From assembly GCF_032452875.1 (NCBI RefSeq), contig NC_083868.1, positions 97,184,537-97,248,536 of the forward strand: DNA of 64,000 nucleotides, given 5' to 3'. The notes below the pieces were generated by a model, which made no database searches, was not told the origin of the DNA, and worked only from the letters and a program-made list of their open reading frames with translations. This DNA comes from Bos javanicus. Its lineage: Eukaryota; Chordata; Mammalia; Artiodactyla; Bovidae. Below, in pieces: positions 59,432 to 64,000 of the stretch (positions are counted from its first letter, which is position 1; each line of letters opens with the position of its first letter). A program made the translations under genes and the position numbers.

Positions 59432-62400
59432 CTTTTTTTCCTGTTATGAGTGACTCCCTTGTGGAAAAAACTACTGTTATTACTTACAGATTCAGTTCAG
59501 TTCAGTTCAGTCGCTCAGTCATGTCCGACTCTTTGTGACCCCATGAATCGCAGCACACCAGGCCTCCCTGTCCATCACCAACTCCCGGAGTTCACTCAGA
59601 CTCATGTCCATCGAGTCAGTGATGCCCTCTAGCCATCTCATCCTCTGTCGTCCCCTTCTCCTCCTGCCCCCAATCCCTCCCAGCATCAGAGTCTTTTCCA
59701 ATGAGTCAACTCTTCTCATGAGGTGGCCAAAGTACTGGAGTTTCAGCTTTAGCATCATTCCTTCCAAAGAAATCCCAGGGCTGATCTCCTTCAGAATGGA
59801 CTGGTTGGATCTCCTTGCTGTTCAAGGGACTCTCAAGAGTCTTCTCCAACACCACAGTTCAAAAGCATCAATTCTTCGGCGCTCAGCTTTCTTCACAGTC
59901 CAACTCTCACATCCATACATGACCACAGGAAAAACCATAGCCTTGACTAGACAAACCTTTGTTGGCAAAGTAATGTCTCTGCTTTTGAATATGCTATCTA
60001 GGTTGGTCATAACTTTCCTTCCAAAGAGTAAGTGTCTTTTAATTTCATGGCTGCAGTCACCATCTGCAGTGATTTTGGAGCCAAAAAAAAAATAAAGTCT
60101 GACACTGTTTCCACTGTTTCCCCATCTATTTCCCATGAAGTGATGGGACCAGATGCCATGATCTTCATTTTCTGAATGTTGAGTTTTAATTCATACTATG
60201 ACTTTTATTAATATCTTTCTGGGTGCTAGATATTTTTGTATTCTTTTTTTTATTTTTAAACTTTACATAATTGTATTAGTTTTGCCAAATATCAAAGTGT
60301 TGAATTTTAAGCCAACTTTTTCACTCTCCTCTTTCACTTTCATCAAGAGGCTTTTGAGTTCCTCTTCACTTTCTGCCATAAGGGTGGTGTCATCTGCATA
60401 TCTGAGGTTATTGGTATTTCTGGCAATCTTAATTCCAGCTTGTGTTTCTTCCAGTCCAGTGGTTCTCATGATGTACTCTGTATAGAAGTTAAATAGGCAG
60501 AGTGACAGTATACAGCCTTGACGTACTCCTTTTCCTATTTGGAACCAGTCTGTTGTTCCATGTCCAGTTCTAACTGTTGCTTCCTGACCTGCATACAGGT
60601 TTCTTAAGAGGCAGGTCAGGTGGTCTGGTATTCCCATCTCTTTCAGAATTTTCCACAGTTTATTGTGATCCACACAGTCAAAGGCTTTGGCATAGTCAAT
60701 AAAGCAGAAATAGATGTTTTTCTGGAACTGTCTTGCCTTTTCGATGATCCAGCGGATGTTGGCAATTGGATCTCTGGTCCTCTGCCTTTTCTAAAACCAG
60801 CTTGAACATCTGGAAGTTCACTGTTCACATATTGCTGAAGCCTGGCTTGGAGAATTTTGAGCATTACTTTACTAGAGTGTGAGATGAGTGCAATTGTGCG
60901 GTAGTTTGAGCATTCTTTGGCATTGCCTTTCTTTGGGATGGGAATGAAAACTGACCTTTTCCAGTTCTGTGGCCACTGCTGAGTTTTCCAAATTTGCTGG
61001 CATATTGAGTGCAGCACTTTCACAGCATCATCTTTCAGGATTTGAAATAGCTCTACTGGAATTCCATCAGCTCCACTAGGTTTGTTCGTAGTGATGCTAT
61101 CTAAGGCCCACTTGACTTCACATTCCAGGATGTCTGGCTCTACGTCAGTGATCACACCATCGTGGTTATCTTGGTCATGAAGATCTTTTTTGTACAGTTC
61201 TTCTGTGTATTCTTGCCACCTCTTCTTAATATCTTCTGCTAGGTCCATACAATTTCTGTCCTTTATCAAGCCCATCTTTGCATGAAATGTTCCCTTGGTA
61301 TCTCTAATTTTCTTGAAGAGATCTCTGGTCTTTCCCATTCTGTTGTTTTCCCCTGTTTCTTTGCATTGATCGCTGAGGAAGGCTTTCTTATCTCTTCTTG
61401 CTATTCTTTGGAATTCTGCATTTAGATGCTTATATCTTTCCTTTTCTCCTTTGCTTTTCACTTCTCTTCTTTTCAAAGCTATTTGTATGGCCTCCCCAGA
61501 CAGCCATTTTGCTTTTTTGCATTTCTTTTCCATGGGGATGGTCTTGATCCCTGTCTCCTGTACAATGTCACGAACCTCAGTCCATAGTTCATCAGGCACT
61601 CTATCGGATCTAGTCCCTTAAATCTATCTCTCACTTCCACTGTATAATCATAAGGGATTTGATTTAGGTCATACCTGAATGGTCTAGTGATATTCCCTAC
61701 TTTCTTCAATTTCAGTCTGAATTTGGCAATAAAGAGTTCATGATCTGAGCCACAGTCAGCTCCTGGTCTTGTTTTTGTGTACTGTACAGATTACTGTAGG
61801 GTTTTGTGAGTGTGGGTAAGAAGAGAAGTAAACCAAGATCCTTTATCTAGACAGCATGACTGACGGTATTATTTTTTCTGCAAGCAAAACTAGTGCTCTC
61901 CTAGATTTGGAATGGCCTCTGAAATTTCGTTTCACCATGGTTAAATTTCATTTAATCATGTTGTAGGAGTTACACACGTGTTTTGCTTAACTGAATTAAC
62001 TTTTTATACAAAAATTTTCCTGGATCAAATAGTACCAACTGTTTATCTTGGTTTAAATTTGGGAATTTATTTTGAAAGCTTTTTAAATAATTGACTGTTA
62101 GCTGGAAGAATGTTTAGACATGGATTAAAAAGGATACAATCTTTATTTTATGATATAAAGATATTATACTTGTTATGCTCTTCTTGCCAAAGAATGATTC
62201 AAGTGGATACACTTTGTTAAAAGTTATTGGAAATATTTGATGACCTTTAAAATTTAATTAAATCATGTGTAAATTCAGATTTGTATCAGTTGTTTTAGGC
62301 AGTTTTCTTTTGGAGCTTATCACAGTGTCGTTTATTTTTTGAAATTATGTAGTTTTTCAAGGAAAAGTTGTCATTACATTTTCAAATCATTCTTATTAGG

Positions 62401-63377
62401 AAGACTCATTATAGATTTTTGATGTGCAAACTTTCCTCCTTTAAATTTATTTTAAAATTTAATGTTTTTGAAATAAAGACTAATTGTCATTTTTTTCTCT
62501 TTTAGCATCATATCCTCCAATTCAGCCTCATCCTCTAATAAAACATCAGCAGATTCCTCTTCATTCACCACCTCCCAAAGTTTCCCATCATCAGCTGATA
62601 CTACAACAGCAGCAACAACAAATTCAGCCAATCACACTTCAAAGTCCAACTCAAGACCCACCGCCCTCCCAGCACTGTATACCACTCCAAAACCATGGCC
62701 TGCCTCCAGCTCCCAGTAGTGCCCAGTCACAGCATTGTTCACCAATTCAAAGTCATCCCCCTCCTCTAGCAATGTCTCCTAGCCAGTCACAGTCAGCGCA
62801 ACAGTCTGTAGTGGTGTCTCCTCCTCCACCTCATTCACCAAGTCAGTCTCCTACTATAATTATTCATCCACAAGCACTTATTCAGCCACACCCTCTTGTG
62901 TCATCAGCTCTCCAGCCAGGGTCAAACTTGCAGCAGTCCACTGCTAATCAGGTGCAACCTACAACACAGCTGAATCTTTCATCCCACCTTCCACTTCCAG
63001 CTTCCCCTGTTGTACACATTGGTCCAGTTCAGCAGTCCACCTTGGTGTCCCCAGGTCAGCAGATTGTGTCTCCAACATCACACCAGCAGTATTCAACCCT
63101 GCAGTCCTCTCCAATCCCAATTGCAACCCCTCCACAGATGTCGACATCACCTCCAGCTCAGATTCCACCACTGCCCCTGCAGTCTATGCAGTCTTTACAA
63201 GTGCAGCCTGAAATTCTATCACAGGGTCAGGTTTTGGTGCAGAATGCTTTGGTGTCTGAAGAGGAGCTTCCAGCTGCAGAAGCTTTGGTCCAGTTGCCAT
63301 TTCAGACTCTTCCTCCTCCACAGACTGTTGCGGTAAACCTACAAGTACAGCCACCAGCACCCGTTGATCCACCAGTG
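17250..63377 (+). CDS. PHC3: PHC3, polyhomeotic homolog 3 (N-terminal 597 residues, 3' exons outside window)
   Basis: PHC3 is a nuclear Polycomb repressive complex 1 subunit. Family members keep target genes silent, and their C-terminal SAM domain polymerises to compact Polycomb chromatin. The reading is a join of eight exons: 17250-17263, 19754-19919, 24098-24253, 25343-25420, 43459-43617, 45827-45925, 52054-52300 and 62506-63377. All have GT/AG borders and give one open frame. The protein starts MAEAEFKDHSTAMDSEPN. It has a Thr/Ser-rich tract (21-41), a Gln-rich polyhomeotic N-terminal block (61-112), Ser/Thr-rich linkers, and a long Pro/Gln-rich region from 307, with Q6 at 340-345. The FCS zinc finger and SAM domain expected near the C-terminus lie past position 64000. 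Identity rests on close agreement with the known mammalian PHC3 N-terminus; PHC1 and PHC2 differ in these linkers. Confidence 0.96.
17264..19753 (+). other. PHC3: PHC3 intron 1
   Basis: 2490 bases. The first 570 bases belong to the CpG island; the rest is AT-rich. Apart from that I see no clear transposon, which is unusual for this window. It contains no convincing extra exon. The acceptor is CTGCTAG at 19747-19753. Confidence 0.8.
19754..19919 (+). CDS. PHC3: PHC3 coding exon 2
   Basis: 166 bases encoding residues 5-60: EFKDHSTAMDSEPNPG, a Ser/Thr tract made largely by ACC repeats (19827-19846 region), and then a segment ending SDRHAVQ that is conserved in PHC3. The donor is GTATTT at 19920 and the exon ends in phase 0. 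The second in-frame ATG (19776) gives the shorter form starting MDSEPN. Confidence 0.95.
20380..20870 (+). repeat. Candidate ruminant ERV LTR in intron 2
   Basis: This block differs from its surroundings in composition. It has a TATA-like TATATAA at 20628-20634 preceded by C-rich sequence, and a perfect 22-base palindrome at 20555-20576. It looks like an LTR promoter region, but I see no clear AATAAA and no matching second LTR, so the boundaries and family are guesses. Confidence 0.4.
20555..20576. repeat. 22-base perfect palindrome
   Basis: The left half ATGTGCTATGT is followed directly by its exact reverse complement, centred between 20565 and 20566. Confidence 0.95.
20880..21300 (+). repeat. 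Two MIR-like remnants
   Basis: Degenerate MIR signatures at about 20885-21090 (GAATTCCATTTTC...GTGAG) and 21110-21300 (CTAAGTATTTGTTAAATGC, ACTCACATACCTAGTTGGTA). Diverged, judged by eye. Confidence 0.5.
22885..23037 (-). repeat. MER20 (hAT-Charlie) fragment
   Basis: It carries GCTGCATGTGGCTATTTTA, TTAAAATTCAGTAAAATTAAAA, and GTGGCTACTGTATTGGACGG near its end, in the order seen in MER20. Confidence 0.65.
23074..23572 (-). mobile_element. BovB 3'-end fragment, minus strand
   Basis: A reverse BovB 3' end starts from the tail complement CAGTTCAGTTCAG, then runs to the C-terminal ORF. It is flanked by CAGGGTAT at 23066-23073 and 23573-23580, an 8-base target-site duplication. It is 5'-truncated. 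Confidence 0.9.
23624..23669. repeat. Perfect 23-base tandem duplication
   Basis: Unit TTTTATCCAAAATGGG + TATTCCA occurs at 23624-23646 and again at 23647-23669 without change. Confidence 0.95.
24098..24253 (+). CDS. PHC3: PHC3 coding exon 3 (Gln-rich polyhomeotic block)
   Basis: 156 bases, residues 61-112: VIQQALHRPSSSAAQYLQQM, then further Gln/His/Leu-rich sequence ending SQLQSLAAVQ. This block is shared among vertebrate PHC proteins and is the most conserved part of the N-terminus. The donor is GTGAGA at 24254. It is a phase 0-0 exon, so skipping would keep the frame. Confidence 0.96.
24254..25342 (+). other. PHC3: PHC3 intron 3
   Basis: 1089 bases, AT-rich, with poly-T and poly-A runs (about 24370, 24617). 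No young transposon is visible. The acceptor TTATTTTAG ends at 25342. Confidence 0.85.
25343..25420 (+). CDS. PHC3: PHC3 coding exon 4
   Basis: 78 bases, residues 113-138: ASLSSGRPPTSPTGS, then VTQQSSMSQTS. Ser/Thr/Pro-rich and probably disordered. The donor is GTAAGT at 25421. It is phase 0-0 and in-frame if skipped. Confidence 0.95.
26030..26365 (-). repeat. Old L1 (L1M) 3' fragment
   Basis: The order of segments (ATTTCAAATTGTAAGAATAA, TCATCAATTGTTAGCATTTTG, TTCCTTTACTCCTAAATAC) resembles the 3' UTR of old mammalian L1 in reverse. Another fragment of the same type is at 35285-35600. Confidence 0.55.
26366..26554 (-). repeat. MER5A (hAT-Charlie) fragment, minus strand
   Basis: It shows CCAGATAATTCTTTCTTATG, GATGTTTAACAGCATCCC, GTGACAACCAAAAATGTC and the terminal TTGAGAACCATTGAG, all in MER5A order. 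Confidence 0.75.
26938..27055 (+). mobile_element. Bov-tA SINE, truncated
   Basis: The tRNA-like half starts CTTCCCTGGTAGTGCAGC and reaches ACCCACTCCAGTATTCTTG, where a second Bov-tA copy begins. The two may be one complex insertion or nested events. Confidence 0.85.
27056..27270 (+). mobile_element. Bov-tA SINE
   Basis: A full-length-looking tRNA-derived half with GGTTCAATCCC-like B box, then GGAGGGCATGGCAACCCACT and the 3' end GGACACAACTGAACGACTAA. Confidence 0.88.
28280..28765 (+). repeat. Old L1/HAL1-type 3' remnant
   Basis: Segments such as CACTATTGGTGGAAATGTAA and GGTTATTTGGCAGAGTGTAT match the 3' half of old L1-type elements. Confidence 0.6.
28788..29064 (+). mobile_element. Bov-A2 dimeric SINE
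   Basis: Two monomers with GAGAAGGCAATGGCACCCCA and GGAGAAGGAAATGGCAACCT starts and a degenerate (CAG)n tail at 29049-29063. Confidence 0.88.
29066..30110 (-). repeat. Old L1 (L1M) internal/5' remnant
   Basis: A long diverged stretch with T-rich, then G/C-richer sequence resembling reversed L1 5'UTR/ORF1-proximal regions (for example 29190-29330 and 29380-29750). No intact ORF is seen. Confidence 0.5.
30694..30802 (-). mobile_element. CHR-type tRNA SINE, minus strand
   Basis: T9 then GGCTGCACCATGTAGAATCG, GTGCCCCTTGACTTGGGAGC and CCACTGGACCACCAGG. Confidence 0.78.
30840..31400 (+). repeat. L2-like remnant
   Basis: It contains TTCAACAAATATTTATTGAG, CTGTAGAGAAAAATAAAGC and AGCATTGCTAATAAAA-like segments in L2 order. 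Highly diverged. Confidence 0.5.
31840..31970 (+). repeat. MIR remnant
   Basis: TTTTGTGACTAACTGGTGGC followed by GGGCAAGTGATTAACCTCC is a MIR-like 5' half. Confidence 0.6.
32020..32520 (+). repeat. MLT1-type LTR with nested Bov SINE
   Basis: Left part: CCAAATTGGTATGTTGACGT to about 32111. Right part: from 32237 (GGTGATTAAGGTTAAATG) through CACCTTGATCTTGGACTTCC to AAATAAATTTCTGTTTGAGC and a terminal CAGACTAAG at 32512-32520. The Bov SINE at 32112-32236 splits it. Confidence 0.75.
32112..32236 (-). mobile_element. Bov-A type SINE, minus strand, inside MLT1
   Basis: Reverse monomer: GTTGCTTAGTCATGTCTGAC, CCAGGCTCCTCTGTC, AGAATACTGGAGTGG, CCATTCTCC. Confidence 0.85.
32930..33400 (+). repeat. 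L2-like remnants
   Basis: Two pieces: 32990-33210 (AGTATATAATCAAGTGATAA, AAGGCTTTCTGTATGGGAC) and 33322-33370 (TGAATACCTACTTGGTGCCA). Judged by eye. Confidence 0.45.
33401..33587 (-). mobile_element. BovB 3'-end fragment, minus strand
   Basis: Starts TTGTTGCTGTTGTTCAGTTG, then AGCACGCCAGGCCTGCCTG and ATGCCATCCAACCATCTCAT. This is a short, diverged, 5'-truncated BovB end. Confidence 0.8.
34870..35092 (-). mobile_element. Bov-tA SINE, minus strand
   Basis: Reverse orientation: AGTGAAAGTGAAGTCGCTCA, CTGGAGTGGGGTGCCATT, then the tRNA-like half with B-box complement GGGATCGAACC at 35047-35057. Confidence 0.88.
35285..35600 (-). repeat. Old L1 (L1M) 3' fragment
   Basis: It has CACTTCAGTCCCAAGTACTT, ACATAACCACAGTCACATAT and TCACACCTAAGAAATGTAAT in the order of an old L1 3' UTR, reversed. 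Confidence 0.55.
35818..36005 (-). mobile_element. Bov-tA SINE, minus strand, with target-site duplication
   Basis: Reverse Bov-tA, running from the GAAGTGAATGTCGCTCAGTC tail side to CTGAACTGTCAGGGAAGC. CCATTATCTTCAGT occurs at 35804-35817 and 36006-36019, a 14-base target-site duplication. Confidence 0.92.
37688..37895 (-). mobile_element. BovB 3'-end fragment, minus strand (first of two)
   Basis: The 3' tail complement at 37688-37700, then about 200 bases of BovB 3' region ending in TATTTTCCAATGAGT. It is flanked by CAAATGGCTGT at 37677-37687 and 37896-37906. Confidence 0.9.
37907..38492 (-). mobile_element. BovB 3'-end fragment, minus strand (second of two)
   Basis: A longer reverse BovB end, from TCAGTTCAGTTCAGTCATTC to GTGATGTTGGAGCC. 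It is flanked by the same CAAATGGCTGT at 37896-37906 and 38493-38503. It is close in sequence to the + copy at 39476-40143. Confidence 0.92.
39476..40143 (+). mobile_element. BovB 3'-end fragment, plus strand
   Basis: Encodes part of the C-terminal BovB ORF. It ends with a (TCTGA)n-type tail at about 40127-40143. ATTAATAATT flanks it at 39466-39475 and 40144-40153, a 10-base target-site duplication. It contains a perfect 20-base tandem duplication (39968-39987 and 39988-40007) that changes the BovB frame. Confidence 0.92.
40320..41440 (+). repeat. L2-like remnant
   Basis: Purine-rich, highly diverged sequence with ATTGATTGAAGGCTGTCTTA and CCCACTCTTAAAAAAAATCA, then a long stretch resembling L2 internal sequence. 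No gene. Confidence 0.4.
41497..41645 (+). mobile_element. Bov-tA SINE, truncated
   Basis: GGGCTTTCCAGGTGGCGTGA, AAGAATCCACCTGCAAAGC, then TTCTTGCCTGGAAAATTCCA, where it stops. Confidence 0.82.
41740..42120 (-). repeat. Old L1 (L1M) fragment
   Basis: AGACTCAAGAAGTTACAGAA and CCTGTATAACCTTCACTCAA resemble old L1 3' sequence. The right part is less certain. Confidence 0.45.
42595..42722 (-). mobile_element. Bov-A type SINE, minus strand
   Basis: Reverse monomer: GGTTGTTCAGTTGCTAAGTT, CAGCCCACCAGGCTC, AGAATACTGGAGTGGGTTGC. Confidence 0.82.
43459..43617 (+). CDS. PHC3: PHC3 coding exon 5
   Basis: 159 bases, residues 139-191: INLSTSPTPAQLISRSQASS, STSGSITQQTMLLGSTSPTL, TASQAQMYLRAQM. It includes the AQMYLRAQM segment conserved in the polyhomeotic family. 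The acceptor is CTTCCTTAG before 43459 and the donor GTAAGA at 43618. Phase 0-0. Confidence 0.96.
43618..45826 (+). other. PHC3: PHC3 intron 5
   Basis: 2209 bases. A single Bov-tA SINE at 44526-44755; the rest is AT-rich with nothing recognised. The acceptor TCTGTACAG ends at 45826. Confidence 0.85.
44526..44755 (+). mobile_element. Bov-tA SINE in intron 5
   Basis: Starts GGGCTTCCCAGGTGGCTCTG and ends in an (AC)n stretch, 44741-44750. A likely imperfect target-site duplication (TTCAGAATT at 44518-44526, TTCAAAATT at 44753-44761) surrounds it. Confidence 0.88.
45827..45925 (+). CDS. PHC3: PHC3 coding exon 6
   Basis: 99 bases, residues 192-224: LIFTPATTVAAVQSDIPVV, a Ser run (SSSSSSS), then CQSAATQ. 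The donor is GTGAGC at 45926. Phase 0-0. Confidence 0.96.
46370..47490 (+). repeat. Old L1 (L1M) ORF2 end and 3' UTR
   Basis: ACCTTACACCATTCACAAAA, AACTATTAAACCTCTAGAAG, CAAAAGACATTGCTAC and GGATAAGCATATTGTGGAAT follow L1 ORF2 C-terminal/3'UTR order on the + strand. Many stops. Confidence 0.7.
46651..46688. repeat. (TATC/TA)n microsatellite
   Basis: CTATATCTATCTATC, then (TA)n and CTGTCTATC, an imperfect tetranucleotide run. Confidence 0.9.
48050..48680 (+). repeat. MIR remnants
   Basis: Three degenerate MIR-like pieces, at about 48085-48210, 48335-48510 (TTCTGGATTCAAATACATG near its start, ATAATGCCTCATAGGGTTG later) and 48575-48665 (GTAGTGCCTGGCACATA). Confidence 0.55.
51290..51480 (+). 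mobile_element. Bov-tA SINE in intron 6
   Basis: GGCTTCTGTGGTGGCTCCGC, B-box-like GGATCGATCCC, GGAGGGCATGGCAACCCATT, and a 3' end near CTGAGCACAGCACAG. Confidence 0.86.
52054..52300 (+). CDS. PHC3: PHC3 coding exon 7
   Basis: 247 bases, residues 225-306 plus one base of codon 307. It reads VQNLTLRSQKLGVLSSSQNG, then Ser/Thr-rich sequence and a charged stretch with S-P sites (DPSPESNKKGESPS), ending SSIHQLIAP. The S-P sites are plausible phosphorylation targets. The donor GTGGGA at 52301 is weaker than the others in the gene, and the exon ends in phase 1. Confidence 0.96.
53165..53272 (-). mobile_element. Bov-A type SINE fragment, minus strand
   Basis: Reverse monomer: GTGAAGTCACTCAGTAGTGT, GTAGCCTACCAGG, GCAAGAGTACTGGAGTGGG. 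Confidence 0.82.
54280..56205 (-). mobile_element. L1 LINE 5' part, minus strand
   Basis: A reverse L1: 5' UTR at about 56205-55100, ORF1 remnant around 55040-54760 (basic, coiled-coil-like), and ORF2 start sequence to 54280, where it is cut. Stops and frameshifts break ORF1. The ORF1 fragment resembles, but is not identical to, that at 6510-6864. Confidence 0.75.
55525..55564. repeat. Perfect 20-base tandem duplication
   Basis: The unit CTCCCTCCCTGGTAGTTGTT occurs at 55525-55544 and 55545-55564, inside the L1 5' region. Confidence 0.95.
56442..56531. repeat. Perfect 45-base tandem duplication
   Basis: The 45-base unit starting GGCCTGGTAACAGG occurs at 56442-56486 and 56487-56531 with no difference. 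A Bov-A2 insertion lies just after it. Confidence 0.95.
56547..56816 (+). mobile_element. Bov-A2 dimeric SINE, with target-site duplication
   Basis: Two monomers and a degenerate (CAG/TAG)n tail. GCCTCATACC at 56533-56542 and 56817-56826 is the target-site duplication. Confidence 0.92.
56850..56985 (-). mobile_element. CHR-type tRNA SINE, minus strand
   Basis: TTTTGGCCACGCTGCATGGC, AAGGGTTGAACCTTGGATG, CCACTGGGCTGCCTGGTAAT. Confidence 0.78.
57707..58060 (-). repeat. MLT1-type LTR, minus strand
   Basis: CAATACCATAGACTAGGTAG, CTTCTCACAGTTCTGGAGG and TGAACATATGAATTTTGGGG follow the reverse MLT1/MST order. Confidence 0.75.
58065..58250 (+). repeat. MIR remnant
   Basis: AGCTAGGTGATTGCAGGCAA then TACCTATCTTACCTCATGGG; MIR-like. 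Confidence 0.6.
58660..58815 (+). repeat. MIR-like remnant
   Basis: CTATTTACTTATCTGTAAAA and TAGTGATATCTACTCCACAG resemble the MIR 3' half. Confidence 0.5.
58892..58939. repeat. 24-base tandem duplication, one mismatch
   Basis: GAAATGCTAGTCTAGTTACA + TGAA at 58892-58915 is repeated at 58916-58939 with one C to T change. Confidence 0.95.
59382..59431. repeat. (TG)n(TA)n compound microsatellite
   Basis: A TG run at 59382-59406 passes directly into an AT run at 59407-59431. TG is Z-DNA prone and the AT run can form a cruciform. Confidence 0.95.
59493..61786 (-). mobile_element. BovB LINE, 2.3 kb, minus strand, in intron 7
   Basis: This is the longest BovB stretch of the window. The tail complement (CAGTT)n is at 59493-59510, and the ORF covers the late endonuclease region, RT and C-terminus. 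The RT part is open as 318 codons (61599-60643), then shifts frame near 60780. The rest of RT continues in another frame with the YADD motif at about 60392-60403. TACAGATT flanks the element at 59485-59492 and 61787-61794. A 109-base insert (60190-60298) interrupts it. It is 5'-truncated and inactive. Confidence 0.92.
60190..60298 (-). mobile_element. Short L1-like 3' insert inside BovB
   Basis: It contains a T-rich run (60241-60257) and ACTTTACATAATTGTATTAG, like the 3' end of a ruminant L1 in reverse. Near-identical 12-mers (GTTGAGTTTTAA 60178-60189, GTTGAATTTTAA 60299-60310) form its target-site duplication. The origin of the left 45 bases is unclear. Confidence 0.7.
62506..63377 (+). CDS. 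PHC3: PHC3 coding exon 8 (long Pro/Gln-rich exon)
   Basis: 872 bases, residues 307-597. It starts ASYPPIQPHPLIKHQ and has Q6 at 340-345, then Pro/Ser/Gln-rich sequence with many SP and PP pairs. It ends in the segment EEELPAAEALVQLPFQTLPP followed by a tail finishing PPAPVDPPV. It is probably disordered and precedes the acidic and FCS regions of the full protein. The donor is GTAAGC at 63378. Read without splicing, the frame stays open for 31 more codons to TGA 63471-63473. Confidence 0.96.
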
Positions 63378-64000
63378 GTAAGCCCTTGGAAGCTCTTTGA
63401 CTTTCTTGCTGAACTGAAAGTAAACAGTTTTCTCCCACGTTGTGTTTTATCATTTAGATATAAATGCCTATGAATTTAAAAAGCTTGAAATTTCCATCTG
63501 TCAGTGTCTGACATACATGCTGTATGGGCCAAAAAAAATGCCATTTGTTGTAGTATGGTTGCATGCTTGATAATTTGTGATGGTTATTAAAGTCCCTCGT
63601 TAATTTTATTACTATTTAAACAAATCCATCTGCTATCTTTACAGAGTTGATTTTTTTTCCCCAAGGGAATGCATTTGAACCAGTGTCATCTGCACAAAGT
63701 TTTTTCTCTTAAGGTGATTATCCTTCATAGATCCCTTTGTTGGCTTGTATGTTCTTAAACGTATGGTTTATCTAGCTAACCTTTTTGGTTGTATGCATTC
63801 TGCAGTTATAGGCCGTTACGGGGCTTTTGTATCAAGGTGGAGGTATGCTTGTATAATGTAATTTTTTGGTAAATTTATATTTTATAATTAAAATTTTGTA
63901 AAAAAAAAAAAAAAGTTATTCTAGGAAAGAATCCAACTTTGCAAATATTAACCGTAGTCCATCTTTTAGAATTGTAACTTCTGACTTTTAAATTTCTACT
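63378..64000 (+). other. PHC3: Start of PHC3 intron 8
   Basis: AT-rich intron sequence. It carries the readthrough stop at 63471-63473 and an ATTAAA at 63887-63892 followed by an A run at 63900-63914. No exon is seen up to the window end. Confidence 0.7.
63887..63914 (+). terminator. PHC3: Candidate intronic poly(A) signal (ATTAAA) with A run
   Basis: ATTAAA, the commonest variant poly(A) signal, lies 7 bases before an uninterrupted run of 15 A. It could end a short PHC3 transcript read through exon 8. Equally, the A run could only cause internal priming of oligo-dT. No GT-rich downstream element is clear. Confidence 0.25.

Larger units (their letters stand above)
52301..62505 (+). other. 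PHC3: PHC3 intron 7
   Basis: 10205 bases. It holds Bov SINEs (53165-53272, 56547-56818, 56850-56985), an L1 (54280-56205), an MLT1 LTR (57707-58060), MIR remnants, tandem duplications and a 2.3 kb BovB (59493-61786). Segments 52310-53160, 53280-54270, 57000-57700, 58250-59380 and 61795-62500 show no exon or nameable element apart from the items listed. The acceptor is TTCTCTTTTAG before 62506. Confidence 0.82.

Noticed and set aside
60643..61599. 318-codon open frame on the minus strand
   Set aside because: It is BovB RT, in a 5'-truncated and frameshifted copy.
63010..63336. Open frames overlapping exon 8 on both strands
   Set aside because: They are shadows of the Pro/Gln-rich PHC3 exon 8.
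1..64000. CRISPR arrays, operons, bacterial or phage genes
   Set aside because: The window is mammalian nuclear DNA. The repeats are interspersed transposons and no regular direct-repeat and spacer array is present.

Overview
This window is mammalian nuclear DNA from a ruminant, most likely a bovid. It carries BovB (RTE) LINE fragments, many Bov-tA/Bov-A2 SINEs, cetartiodactyl tRNA-derived (CHR-type) SINEs and ruminant-type L1. Over these lie older mammalian repeats (MIR, L2, MLT1, MER5A, MER20). Species within the ruminants cannot be fixed from the sequence alone.

One protein-coding gene is present: PHC3 (polyhomeotic homolog 3, a Polycomb PRC1 subunit), on the + strand. Eight coding exons were placed by hand with GT/AG junctions and a continuous frame: 17250-17263, 19754-19919, 24098-24253, 25343-25420, 43459-43617, 45827-45925, 52054-52300 and 62506-63377. 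They encode the first 597 residues, which are the Ser/Thr-, Gln- and Pro-rich N-terminal part. The exons for the FCS zinc finger and SAM domain lie beyond the right edge. The start codon sits in a CpG-rich promoter (about 17090-17830) with NRF1, E-box and GC-box motifs and a YY1/TISU-like element over the ATG.

Layout. 1-17085: no gene seen, only layered transposons. These include a fold-back BovB pair (1741-2592), a long minus-strand L1 with nested SINEs (3966-7745), and a broken endogenous retrovirus (10180-14113) holding a SINE and a BovB copy. A cluster of CHR SINEs (15141-16303) follows. 17086-63377: the PHC3 promoter, exons and introns. Intron 4 (18 kb) and intron 7 (10 kb) are rich in repeats. 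63378-64000: start of intron 8, with a candidate intronic poly(A) signal.

The points most worth checking are: an out-of-frame upstream ORF that ends 4 bases into exon 3 versus a TISU short-leader start; the near-perfect inverted BovB duplication; three copies of one target-site sequence around two BovB fragments; oppositely oriented BovB copies flanking blocks of PHC3 exons; and a possible truncated PHC3 isoform ending in intron 8. I did not find a convincing new biological system. All repeat names come from pattern recognition without a library search.
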